Shown one piece after another: positions 1-12,783 of a stretch of 64,000 bases of DNA. The stretch comes from Pratylenchus scribneri (lineage: Eukaryota; Nematoda; Chromadorea; Rhabditida; Pratylenchidae), in contig JAQSEB010000154.1 of assembly GCA_030063045.1 (NCBI GenBank), positions 62,001 through 126,000 on the forward strand, read 5' to 3'. Numbering within the stretch: position 1 is the first letter of the stretch; each line of letters starts with the position of its first letter. Under the pieces are notes generated by a model. That model worked only from the letters and a program-made list of their open reading frames with translations, ran no database searches and had not been told where the DNA came from. Made by a program: the position numbers and the translations under genes.

Positions 1-3000
1 GGATTAATATTAAAATTCCAAAGAGAAATAACGATTTTAAAATTTTTTCTAAAAACTCATAGAAAATTTCAATTTCAAAAATTTCAAATATATGGATGGC
101 CTAGAATCTGCTTAAAAAATACTATTAGAAAAGATTGTGTTAATTAATATTAAAATTCCAAAGAGAAATAGCGATTTTAAACTTTTTTCTTAAAACACAT
201 AGAAAATTTCAATTTCAAAAATTTCAAATATATGGATGGCCTAGAATCTGCTTAAAAAATACTATTAGAAAAGATTGTGTTAATTAATATTAAAATTCCA
301 AAGAGAAATAGCGATTTTAAACTTTTTTCTTAAAACACATAGAAAATTTCAATTTCAAAAATTTCAAATATATGGATGGCCTAGAATCTGCTTAAAAAAT
401 ACTATTAGAAAAGATTGTGTGAATTAATATTAAAATTCCAAAGAGAAATAGCGATTTTAAACTTTTTTCTTAAAACACATAGAAAATTTCAATTTCAAAA
501 ATTTCAAATACATGTATGGCCTAGGATCTGCCTAAAAAATACTATTAGAAAAGATTGAGGGGAATAATATTAAAATTCTGAAGAGAAATATTGATTTTAA
601 ACTTTTTTCTTAAAACACATAGAAAATTTCAATTTCAAAAATTTCAAATACATGTATGGCCTAGAATCTGCCTAAAAAAACTATTAGAAAAGATTGAGGG
701 GAATAATATTAAAATTCTGAAGAGAAATATTGATTTTAAACTTTTTTCTTAAAACACATAGAAAATTTCAATTTCAAATATTACAAATACATGTATGGCC
801 TAGAATCTGCCTAAAAAATACTATTAGAAAAGATTGAGGGGAATAATATTAAAATTCTGAAGAGAAATATTGATTTTAAACTTTTTTCTTAAAACACATA
901 GAAAATTTCAATTTCAAATATTACAAATACATGTATGGCCTAGAATCTGCCTAAAAAATACTATTAGAAAAGATTGAGGGGAATAATATTAAAATTCTGA
1001 AGAGAAATAACGATTTTAAACTTTTTTCTTAAAACACATAGAAAATTTCAATTTCAAAAATTTCAAATACATGTATGGCCTAGAATCTGCCTAAAAAATA
1101 CTATTAGAAAAGATTGAGGGGATTAATATTAAAATTCCAAAGAGAAATAGCGATTTTAAACTTTTTTCTTAAAACACATAGAAAATTTCAATTTCAAAAA
1201 TTTCAAATATATGGATGGCCTAGAATCTGCATAAAAAATACTATTAGAAAAGATTGAGGGGAATAATATTAAAATTCCAAAGAGAAATAACGATTTTAAA
1301 ATTTTTTCTAAAAACTCATAGAAAATTTCAATTTCAAAAATTTCAAATATATGGATGGCCTAGAATCTGCTTAAAAAATACTATTAGAAAAGATTGTGTT
1401 AATTAATATTAAAATTCCAAAGAGAAATAGCGATTTTAAACTTTTTTCTTAAAACACATAGAAAATTTCAATTTCAAAAATTTCAAATATATGGATGGCC
1501 TAGAATCTGCTTAAAAAATACTATTAGAAAAGATTGTGTTAATTAATATTAAAATTCCAAAGAGAAATAGCGATTTTAAACTTTTTTCTTAAAACACATA
1601 GAAAATTTCAATTTCAAAAATTTCAAATATATGGATGGCCTAGAATCTGCTTAAAAAATACTATTAGAAAAGATTGTGTGAATTAATATTAAAATTCCAA
1701 AGAGAAATAGCGATTTTAAACTTTTTTCTTAAAACACATAGAAAATTTCAATTTCAAAAATTTCAAATATATGGATGGTATAGAATCTGCTTAAAAAATA
1801 CTATTAGAAAAGATTGGGTGGATTAATATTAAAATTCTGAAGAAAAATATTGATTTTAAACTTTTTTCTTAAAACACATAGAAAATTTCAATTTCAAAAA
1901 TTTCAAATACATGTATGGCCTAGAATCTGCCTAAAAAATACTATTAGAAAAGATTGAGGGGAATAATATTAAAATTCCAAAGAGAAATAACGATTTTAAA
2001 CTTTTTTCTAAAAACACATAGAAAATTTCAATTTCAAATATTACAAATACATGTATGGCCTAGGATCTGCCTAAAAAATACTATTAGAAAAGATTGAGGG
2101 GAATAATATTAAAATTCTGAAGAGAAATATTGATTTTAAACTTTTTTCTTAAAAGACATAGAAAATTTCAATTTCAAAAATTTCAAATACATGTATGGCC
2201 TAGAATCTGCCTAAAAAAAACTATTAGAAAAGATTGAGGGGAATAATATTAATATTCCAAAGAGAAATAGCGATTTTAAACTTTTTTCTAAAAACACATA
2301 GAAAATTTCAATTTCAAATATTACAAATACATGTATGGCCTAGGATCTGCCTAAAAAATACTATTAGAAAAGATTGAGGGGAATAATATTAAAATTCTGA
2401 AGAGAAATATTGATTTTAAACTTTTTTCTTAAAACACATAGAAAATTTCAATTTCAAAAATTTCAAATACATGTATGGCCTAGAATCTGCTTAAAAAATA
2501 CTATTAGAAAAGATTGTGTGGATTAATATTAAAATTCTGAAGAGAAATATTGATTTTAAACTTTTTTCTTAAAACACATAGAAAATTTCAATTTCAAAAA
2601 TTTCAAATACATGTATGGCCTAGAATCTGCCTAAAAAATACTATTAGAAAAGATTGTGTGGATTAATATTAAAATTCTGAAGAGAAATATTGATTTTAAA
2701 CTTTTTTCTTAAAACACATAGAAAATTTCAATTTCAAAAATTTCAAATACATGTATGGCCTAGAATCTGCCTAAAAAAAACTATTAGAAAAGATTGAGGG
2801 GAATAATATTAATATTCCAAAGAGAAATAGCGATTTTAAACTTTTTTCTAAAAACACATAGAAAATTTCAATTTCAAATATTACAAATACATGTATGGCC
2901 TAGGATCTGCCTAAAAAATACTATTAGAAAAGATTGAGGGGAATAATATTAAAATTCTGAAGAGAAATATTGATTTTAAACTTTTTTCTTAAAACACATA

Positions 3001-6000
3001 GAAAATTTCAATTTCAAAAATTTCAAATACATGTATGGCCTAGAATCTGCTTAAAAAATACTATTAGAAAAGATTGTGTGGATTAATATTAAAATTCTGA
3101 AGAGAAATATTGATTTTAAACTTTTTTCTTAAAACACATAGAAAATTTCAATTTCAAAAATTTCAAATACATGTATGGCCTAGAATCTGCCTAAAAAATA
3201 CTATTAGAAAAGATTGTGTGGATTAATATTAAAATTCTGAAGAGAAATATTGATTTTAAACTTTTTTCTTAAAACACATAGAAAATTTCAATTTCAAAAA
3301 TTTCAAATACATGTATGGCCTAGAATCTGCCTAAAAAATACTATTAGAAAAGATTGTGTGGATTAATATTAAAATTCTGAAGAGAAATATTGATTTTAAA
3401 CTTTTTTCTTAAAACACATAGAAAATTTCAATTTCAAAAATTTCAAATACATGTATGGCCTAGAATCTGCTTAAAAAATACTATTAGAAAAGATTGTGTG
3501 GATTAATATTAAAATTCTGAAGAGAAATATTGATTTTAAACTTTTTTCTTAAAACACATAGAAAATTTCAATTTCAAAAATTTCAAATACATGTATGGCC
3601 TAGAATCTGCCTAAAAAATACTATTAGAAAAGATTGTGTGGATTAATATTAAAATTCTGAAGAGAAATATTGATTTTAAACTTTTTTCTTAAAACACATA
3701 GAAAATTTCAATTTCAAAAATTTCAAATACATGTATGGCCTAGAATCTGCTTAAAAAATACTATTAGAAAAGATTGTGTGGATTAATATTAAAATTCTGA
3801 AGAGAAATATTGATTTTAAACTTTTTTCTTAAAACACATAGAAAATTTCAATTTCAAAAATTTCAAATACATGTATGGCCTAGAATCTGCCTAAAAAATA
3901 CTATTAGAAAAGATTGTGTGGATTAATATTAAAATTCTGAAGAGAAATATTGATTTTAAACTTTTTTCTTAAAACACATAGAAAATTTCAATTTCAAAAA
4001 TTTCAAATACATGTATGGCCTAGAATCTGCTTAAAAAATACTATTAGAAAAGATTGTGTGGATTAATATTAAAATTCTGAAGAGAAATATTGATTTTAAA
4101 CTTTTTTCTTAAAACACATAGAAAATTTCAATTTCAAAAATTTCAAATACATGTATGGCCTAGAATCTGCCTAAAAAATACTATTAGAAAAGATTGAGGG
4201 GAATAATATTAAAATTCTGAAGAGAAATATTGATTTTAAACTTTTTTCTTAAAACACATAGAAAATTTCAATTTCAAAAATTTCAAATACATGTATGGCC
4301 TAGAATCTGCCTAAAAAATACTATTAGAAAAGATTGAGGGGAATAATATTAAAATTCCAAAGAGAAATAGCGATTTTAAACTTTTTTCTTAAAACACATA
4401 GAAAATTTCAATTTCAAAAATTTCAAATACATGTATGGCCTAGAATCTGCCTAAAAAATACTATTAGAAAAGATTGAGGGGAATAATATTAAAATTCCAA
4501 AGAGAAATAGCGATTTTAAACTTTTTTTCTCAAAACTCATAGAAAATTTCAATTTCAAATATTTCAAATACATGTATGGCCTAGAATCTGCTTAAAATAC
4601 TATTAGAAAAGATTGTGTGGATTAATATTAAAATTCCAAAGAGAAATAGCGATTTTAAACTTTTTTCTAAAAACACATAGAAAATTTCAATTTCAAATAT
4701 TACAAATACATGTATGGCCTAGAATCTGCCTAAAAAATACTATTAGAAAAGATTGAGGGGAATAATATTAAAATTCTGAAGAGAAATATTGATTTTAAAC
4801 TTTTTTCTTAAAACACATAGAAAATTTCAATTTCAAAAATTTCAAATACATGTATGGCCTAGAAACTGCCTAAAAAATACTATTAGAAAAGATTGAGGGG
4901 AATAATATTAAAATTCCAAAGAGAAATAGCGATTTTAAACTTTTTTTCTCAAAACTCATAGAAAATTTCAATTTCAAATATTTCAAATACATGTATGGCC
5001 TAGAATCTGCTTAAAATACTATTAGAAAAGATTGTGTGGATTAATATTAAAATTCCAAAGAGAAATAACGATTTTAAACTTTTTTCTAAAAACACATAGA
5101 AAATTTCAATTTCAAATATTACAAATACATGTATGGCCTAGAATCTGCCTAAAAAATACTATTAGAAAAGATTGAGGGGAATAATATTAAAATTCCAAAG
5201 AGAAATAGCGATTTTAAACTTTTTTCTTAAAACACATAGAAAATTTCAATTTCAAAAATTTCAAATACATGTATGGCCTAGAATCTGCCTAAAAAATACT
5301 ATTAGAAAAGATTGAGGGGATTAATATTAAAATTCCAAAGAGAAATAGCGATTTTAAACTTTTTTCTTAAAACACATAGAAAATTTCAATTTCAAAAATT
5401 TCAAATATATGGATGGCCTAGAATCTGCATAAAAAATACTATTAGAAAAGATTGAGGGGAATAATATTAAAATTCCAAAGAGAAATAACGATTTTAAAAT
5501 TTTTTCTAAAAACTCATAGAAAATTTCAATTTCAAATATTTCAAATACAAGTATGGCCTAGAATCTGCCTAAAAAATACTATTATAAAAGATTGAGGGGA
5601 ATAATATTAAAATTCCAAAGAGAAATAGCGATTTTAAACTTTTTTCTTAAAACACATAGAAAATTTCAATTTCAAAAATTTCAAATATATGGATGGCCTA
5701 GAATCTGCTTAAAAAATACTATTAGAAAAGATTGTGTTAATTAATATTAAAATTCCAAAGAGAAATAGCGATTTTAAACTTTTTTCTTAAAACACATAGA
5801 AAATTTCAATTTCAAAAATTTCAAATATATGGATGGCCTAGAATCTGCTTAAAAAATACTATTAGAAAAGATTGTGTGAATTAATATTAAAATTCCAAAG
5901 AGAAATAGCGATTTTAAACTTTTTTCTTAAAACACATAGAAAATTTCAATTTCAAAAATTTCAAATATATGGATGGTATAGAATCTGCTTAAAAAATACT

Positions 6001-9000
6001 ATTAGAAAAGATTGGGTGGATTAATATTAAAATTCTGAAGAAAAATATTGATTTTAAACTTTTTTCTTAAAACACATAGAAAATTTCAATTTCAAAAATT
6101 TCAAATATATGGATGGCCTAGAATCTACCTAAAAAATACTATTAGAAAAGATTGAGGGGAATAATATTAAAATTCCAAAGAGAAATAGCGATTTTAAACT
6201 TTTTTCTAAAAACTCATAGAAAATTTCAATTTCAAAAATTTCAAATACATGTATGGCCTAGAATTTGCTTAAAAAATACTATTAGAAAAGATTGGGTGGA
6301 TTAATATTAAAATTCTGAAGAAAAATATTGATTTTAAACTTTTTTCTTAAAACACATAGAAAATTTCAATTTCAAAAATTTCAAATATATGGATGGCCTA
6401 GAATCTACCTAAAAAATACTATTAGAAAAGATTGAGGGGAATAATATTAAAATTCCAAAGAGAAATAGCGATTTTAAACTTTTTTCTAAAAACTCATAGA
6501 AAATTTCAATTTCAAAAATTTCAAATATATGGATGGTATAGAATCTGCTTAAAAAATACTATTAGAAAAGATTGGGTGGATTAATATTAAAATTCTGAAG
6601 AAAAATATTGATTTTAAACTTTTTTCTTAAAACACATAGAAAATTTCAATTTCAAAAATTTCAAATATATGGATGGCCTAGAATCTACCTAAAAAATACT
6701 ATTAGAAAAGATTGAGGGGAATAATATTAAAATTCCAAAGAGAAATAGCGATTTTAAACTTTTTTCTAAAAACTCATAGAAAATTTCAATTTCAAAAATT
6801 TCAAATACATGTATGGCCTAGAATCTGCCTAAAAAATACTATTAGAAAAGATTGAGGGGAATAATATTAAAATTCTGAAGAAAAATATTGATTTTAAACT
6901 TTTTTCTTAAAACACATAGAAAATTTCAATTTCAAAAATTTCAAATATATGGATGGCCTAGAATCTGCTTAAAAAATACTATTAGAAAAGATTGTGTTAA
7001 TTAATATTAAAATTCCAAAGAGAAATAGCGATTTTAAACTTTTTTCTTAAAACACATAGAAAATTTCAATTTCAAAAATTTCAAATATATGGATGGCCTA
7101 GAATCTGCTTAAAAAATACTATTAGAAAAGATTGTGTGAATTAATATTAAAATTCCAAAGAGAAATAGCGATTTTAAACTTTTTTCTTAAAACACATAGA
7201 AAATTTCAATTTCAAAAATTTCAAATATATGGATGGTATAGAATCTGCTTAAAAAATACTATTAGAAAAGATTGGGTGGATTAATATTAAAATTCTGAAG
7301 AAAAATATTGATTTTAAACTTTTTTCTTAAAACACATAGAAAATTTCAATTTCAAAAATTTCAAATATATGGATGGCCTAGAATCTACCTAAAAAATACT
7401 ATTAGAAAAGATTGAGGGGAATAATATTAAAATTCCAAAGAGAAATAGCGATTTTAAACTTTTTTCTAAAAACTCATAGAAAATTTCAATTTCAAAAATT
7501 TCAAATACATGTATGGCCTAGAATTTGCTTAAAAAATACTATTAGAAAAGATTGGGTGGATTAATATTAAAATTCTGAAGAAAAATATTGATTTTAAACT
7601 TTTTTCTTAAAACACATAGAAAATTTCAATTTCAAACATTTCAAATATATGGATGGCCTAGAATCTGCTTAAAAAATACTATTAGAAAAGATTGGGTGGA
7701 TTAATATTAAAATTCTGAAGAAAAATATTGATTTTAAACTTTTTTCTTAAAACACATAGAAAATTTCAATTTCAAAAATTTCAAATATATGGATGGCCTA
7801 GAATCTACCTAAAAAATACTATTAGAAAAGATTGAGGGGAATAATATTAAAATTCCAAAGAGAAATAGCGATTTTAAACTTTTTTCTAAAAACTCATAGA
7901 AAATTTCAATTTCAAAAATTTCAAATACATGTATGGCCTAGAATCTGCCTAAAAAATACTATTAGAAAAGATTGAGGGGAATAATATTAAAATTCTGAAG
8001 AAAAATATTGATTTTAAACTTTTTTCTTAAAACACATAGAAAATTTCAATTTCAAAAATTTCAAATATATGGATGGCCTAGAATCTACCTAAAAAATACT
8101 ATTAGAAAAGATTGAGGGGAATAATATTAAAATTCCAAAGAGAAATAGCGATTTTAAACTTTTTTCTAAAAACTCATAGAAAATTTCAATTTCAAAAATT
8201 TCAAATACATGTATGGCCTAGAATCTGCCTAAAAAATACTATTAGAAAAGATTGAGGGGAATAATATTAAAATTCTGAAGAGAAATAGCGATTTTAAACT
8301 TTTTTTCTAAAAACTCATAGAAAATTTCAATTTCAAAAATTTCAAATATATGGATGGCCTAGAATCTGCTTAAAAAATACTATTAGAAAAGATTGTGTTA
8401 ATTAATATTAAAATTCCAAAGAGAAATAGCGATTTTAAACTTTTTTCTTAAAACACATAGAAAATTTCAATTTCAAAAATTTCAAATATATGGATGGCCT
8501 AGAATCTGCTTAAAAAATACTATTAGAAAAGATTGTGTGAATTAATATTAAAATTCCAAAGAGAAATAGCGATTTTAAACTTTTTTCTTAAAACACATAG
8601 AAAATTTCAATTTCAAAAATTTCAAATATATGGATGGCCTAGAATCTGCCTAAAAAATACTATTAGAAAAGATTGAGGGGAATAATATTAAAATTCTGAA
8701 GAAAAATATTGATTTTAAACTTTTTTCTTAAAACACATAGAAAATTTCAATTTCAAAAATTTCAAATATATGGATGGCCTAGAATCTGCTTAAAAAATAC
8801 TATTAGAAAAGATTGTGTTAATTAATATTAAAATTCCAAAGAGAAATAGCGATTTTAAACTTTTTTCTTAAAACACATAGAAAATTTCAATTTCAAAAAT
8901 TTCAAATATATGGATGGCCTAGAATCTGCTTAAAAAATACTATTAGAAAAGATTGTGTGAATTAATATTAAAATTCCAAAGAGAAATAGCGATTTTAAAC

Positions 9001-9655
9001 TTTTTTCTTAAAACACATAGAAAATTTCAATTTCAAAAATTTCAAATATATGGATGGTATAGAATCTGCTTAAAAAATACTATTAGAAAAGATTGGGTGG
9101 ATTAATATTAAAATTCTGAAGAAAAATATTGATTTTAAACTTTTTTCTTAAAACACATAGAAAATTTCAATTTCAAAAATTTCAAATATATGGATGGCCT
9201 AGAATCTACCTAAAAAATACTATTAGAAAAGATTGAGGGGAATAATATTAAAATTCCAAAGAGAAATAGCGATTTTAAACTTTTTTCTAAAAACTCATAG
9301 AAAATTTCAATTTCAAAAATTTCAAATACATGTATGGCCTAGAATCTGCCTAAAAAATACTATTAGAAAAGATTGAGGGGAATAATATTAAAATTCCAAA
9401 GAGAAATAACGATTTTAAACTTTTTTCTAAAAACACATAGAAAATTTCAATTTCAAATATTACAAATATATGGATGGCCTAGAATCTACCTAAAAAATAC
9501 TATTAGAAAAGATTGAGGGGAATAATATTAAAATTCCAAAGAGAAATAGCGATTTTAAACTTTTTTCTAAAAACTCATAGAAAATTTCAATTTCAAAAAT
9601 TTCAAATACATGTATGGCCTAGAATCTGCCTAAAAAATACTATTAGAAAAGATTG
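1..9655. repeat. 140-bp tandem satellite array, about 69 units
   Basis: The phrase attaatattaaaattc recurs about every 140 bp from the left edge to 9655, where the last unit ends in agaaaagattg and unique sequence begins. The left end lies outside the window. Units differ at a few fixed places: ccaaag or ctgaag near the start; agcg, aacg or attg after agaaat; tatatggatgg or tacatgtatgg in the middle; gaatctgcct or gaatctgctt; and the junction gtgttaatt, gtgtgaatt, gtgtggatt, gggtggatt or gaggggaat. A few units are 138-141 bp because of 1-2 bp indels. No open frame of gene size crosses it. Variants are arranged in repeating series, so blocks of several units were duplicated together. Confidence 0.98.
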
Positions 9656-10701
9656 ATAATTCACTAATTAAGATGGATCGTTGCAGTTCCCTCTAGGTCA
9701 TCGGTTTCAGTTTCTCCGCCGGTTTTGCTGATTTCTATTTTGCTATAAACGATTTTTAATTTTGATAAAGCGAAACGGACATGAAAAATCCCATTTCGTT
9801 GGACCTTTTAATTTTTCAATTTATTTAAAAAATTCCATCTATATTGAATATTCTTTCTTCATTTACTATCTAAATAATTTATGACCATTGCTCATTCAAT
9901 TGCTTAAAATAAACATTCATTTCATCGCTTTGATTTGGCAAAATTTTGTTAACATTCATTGGTTTTTGCCGTTTGCAATTTCGACTCACATAGCGCAGAA
10001 ATTGAATATAAACAATGATGGCGGCAAGAATATAGATAAAGGAGAGCTAAATAAAAAAAAAATTATAAGCGAAATAATCCGATTTAAGCTAATAAGTTAA
10101 CACAAATGGATTCGACGCTTCTGAGTCAACCGGAGAAGGATTTTTGGGTGCCTTCAAAAAATTTTTCTACTTGTCCAAAAATAATAATTTTATACCAAAA
10201 TGAAGACACTGTTCTGCATCGGATAATATTGTTACAAAAATTTTTTGACGGCTCGAAACGATTTTATTAGCCTGACTCCGAAGCTGACTCCGATGCTATT
10301 TCCGATAATTTTAACTTATATTTACCATCAATATAAAAAAGTAGTAAAATATGTAGTCATTGATGGAAATATTTGATTTATATGCGCGTAATACAATAAC
10401 CAATGCATTAAAGACGGAATATAGACAGGCACAGGAAATGTCCAAGGGTAGGATCAAGCGCATTGTCAACTCATTTTCATTTAATTGATATTGACGGCTC
10501 AGACTGTAATGTCCAAATTGGTATTGGAAATTTCTTAAAAACGAAAGAATTATTTAATAGAAATTTAAATGTTATGAAATATAAAAAAAAATTATTTCTT
10601 AAATTAAAAGAAATGGAATTATGTGGAATATCAATTTTGAATATTTTATTCACTAAAAAGCGACTTGATATTAAATTATATAGCTTTTTTGAAAATGTTG
10701 C
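9656..10701. other. Satellite flank, no clear gene
   Basis: This stretch starts directly at the end of the satellite. About 9665-9810 resembles 20585-20730: both contain a gatcg...gtttcag/agttt...gccggttttg.tgat series followed by an A+T-rich tail. It is therefore a dispersed repeat sitting at the array edge. Open frames at 9888-10100 and 10463-10888 on the plus strand have no recognisable domain. The second overlaps the antisense chemoreceptor exon, so I take it as a shadow. Confidence 0.5.
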
Positions 10702-11994
10702 TCACTTTTTCACTTCTCTGTTCATAACTGTTATTCGCCAATCACAGAATGCGGTCAGCAGAACAATGGGCACGACGGCAATTGTCACACACAGAGTCAC
10801 TTGGCCATTGTATTTGCTTGTTAATGACAGTAAACCTTGTGGATACATGAATTGCTGGGTATCGGCAAAGGCTGATAAAATTACATAGACCGTGTAGAGG
10901 AGAGAAATAATCCACTGTCAAAATTAATTTACTGATTTTTATTAGTTTTAAAATCAATAATTTTCTTAGAAATTTCTATAAATGTTTTGTTCTTTCACTT
11001 ATAAATGAATAATAAAAATATTATTTCAATTTTATTTTTAAGTTATTAGAAAAAAATATTTATATAGTAATATTGAATAAAATTAAACATACAATAATGA
11101 TCGAAATTTTGATGCCAAATTTATTTCCTTCAAACTCATATTTTTCTGCCAAAAATATTGCCCGGAATCGTTCGACCATTATGAAAAAGTGAAAAGCGGG
11201 AAATGCGCATAAATATGTATAATATGGACCAATCAATAAAGCAACCAGCCAATTGGGCGTTAGCATTTGGCATGGATGCGTATAAGTAAATAATAAAAAC
11301 TAAAATACAAAAGAAATATTATTTAATTTTTCCAATAAAATTTCCCTTTCTTACACCATATCGGATTAATTGAACGAAATAAGCAAACGTATAGAGAAAG
11401 TAGAGAAATATGATGTTGGCGAACAATATCTGTATAATATAATTATGTTTTTTTACATGTAATAATATAAAAAAGTAAAAATTATAGCTTAATGAAATTA
11501 AATAATTTTGTATCTTAAAATTAAAAATATACTTTATTTATTTTATTAATTTTTAATTGTTTTGTAGTAAAATAAAATTATAAAAATAAAAATATAAAAT
11601 TATAAAAGATTAATATTAGTGTGATTAAGGGATTCCGGGGAAAAATATCAGTCATCTCGGCTCAATTGACCCTAACCCGAATTTATGACTGAAAAAGAGA
11701 CCAATAATTTTTAATTAGTTGACCCAAAAAATGAGATACAAAATCTATAAGTACCGTAATTTGTGTGTGGCTTATTTAAAAACTTACAAACAAATTTCCA
11801 TGGAGCACAATTTTGCATCGGACATATTGATTAACCAATAGGCCAATGCCAATCAGAATTAATGATTGTATGATAACAAATAAAAGGAAAAGTATCTCTA
11901 TTGACTTATTCAACAGTAATGATTCAATTGAATTACAATTGGGCATCCATTCGGCAGGATATCCGCTGGTAGAAAGATTTTTCGCGTCAGCCAT
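10702..11994 (-). CDS. Srab/Sra-like 7TM chemoreceptor, C-terminus not found
   Basis: Four exons join in frame: 11994-11788, 11429-11355, 11299-11093 and 10914 down to a TGA at 10702. Exon 1 starts at the only suitable ATG and carries the first membrane helix. Exon 2 holds helix 2. Exon 3 has THPC before helix 3 and then the motif ERFRA with a following YE, as in Sra/Srab nematode chemoreceptors. Exon 4 holds helices 4 and 5. These receptors are expected in sensory cilia as G-protein-coupled receptors for small molecules. The frame stops shortly after helix 5, so helices 6 and 7 are missing. Either a further exon follows a possible GTGAGC donor near 10704, or the gene is truncated close to the satellite. 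Family assignment rests on motifs read by eye; another sr family is possible. Confidence 0.6.
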
Positions 11995-12783
11995 TTATAT
12001 CTTTCTGCAATAATTTTTTGAATATTTATTATTATCAAATATTTAAATCTATTTTTTTAAGAAGACAATAACTATGGTTAAAAAAGCAAAAAATACTTAT
12101 TTAAAAATTTACTTAGAAGCTGCATTGAATAATCTATAAATATGCCAATATTAAAAAATATTTTGAAAAGTGACCTAGGTCCCACCTATTTTTATGTTTC
12201 TTCTCGGTTAAAGTTGGCAATATCTTAGCAAGATGAAAAGATAATTAAAATCTGCTGGGTTCAGAATCGTGCTCAGCGCATTAAATTATTCCTAGAAATG
12301 AGTTTCTCATTCCCAAATTATTATTCGAAGGGACCACACATCTGCATTTTTGCCGGAATATGTTCATTTCAATAATGTTGGCAATTTAATTAATAAAATT
12401 CATTTAAAATCATATGGCAATGGCTCGTTCAATCTCAATTTTCTGATCTAATTAGTGGCATAGAATTTAATTTAAATGAATTTCCATTCCATAGAAAAAT
12501 ATTAAAAGTGACAGCTGTGTCTTATAGAAATAATATTAAATTTGAGGCGACATTTACATAATATTAATGAATTTAATATTAACGATTTTTGCCATTTCTA
12601 AGAAAGTACATGGGAAAATAAGAAATGAAATTTCCTTGAATGCTTTTATGTCTGGGAAAAAAATTTTCCAACTTTTACTTTTTATAGTGCATTTTTGATT
12701 TTGGAATAATCGAGTTTCCATGAAAGAATTTTCATATTTAATTTTGCGTTTGAAATAATAAAAAATTATTTTATGCAAATTTT

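Noticed and set aside
1..9655. CRISPR-like regular repeats
   Set aside because: The units are contiguous 140-bp monomers without unique spacers, and the window is eukaryotic. It is a satellite.
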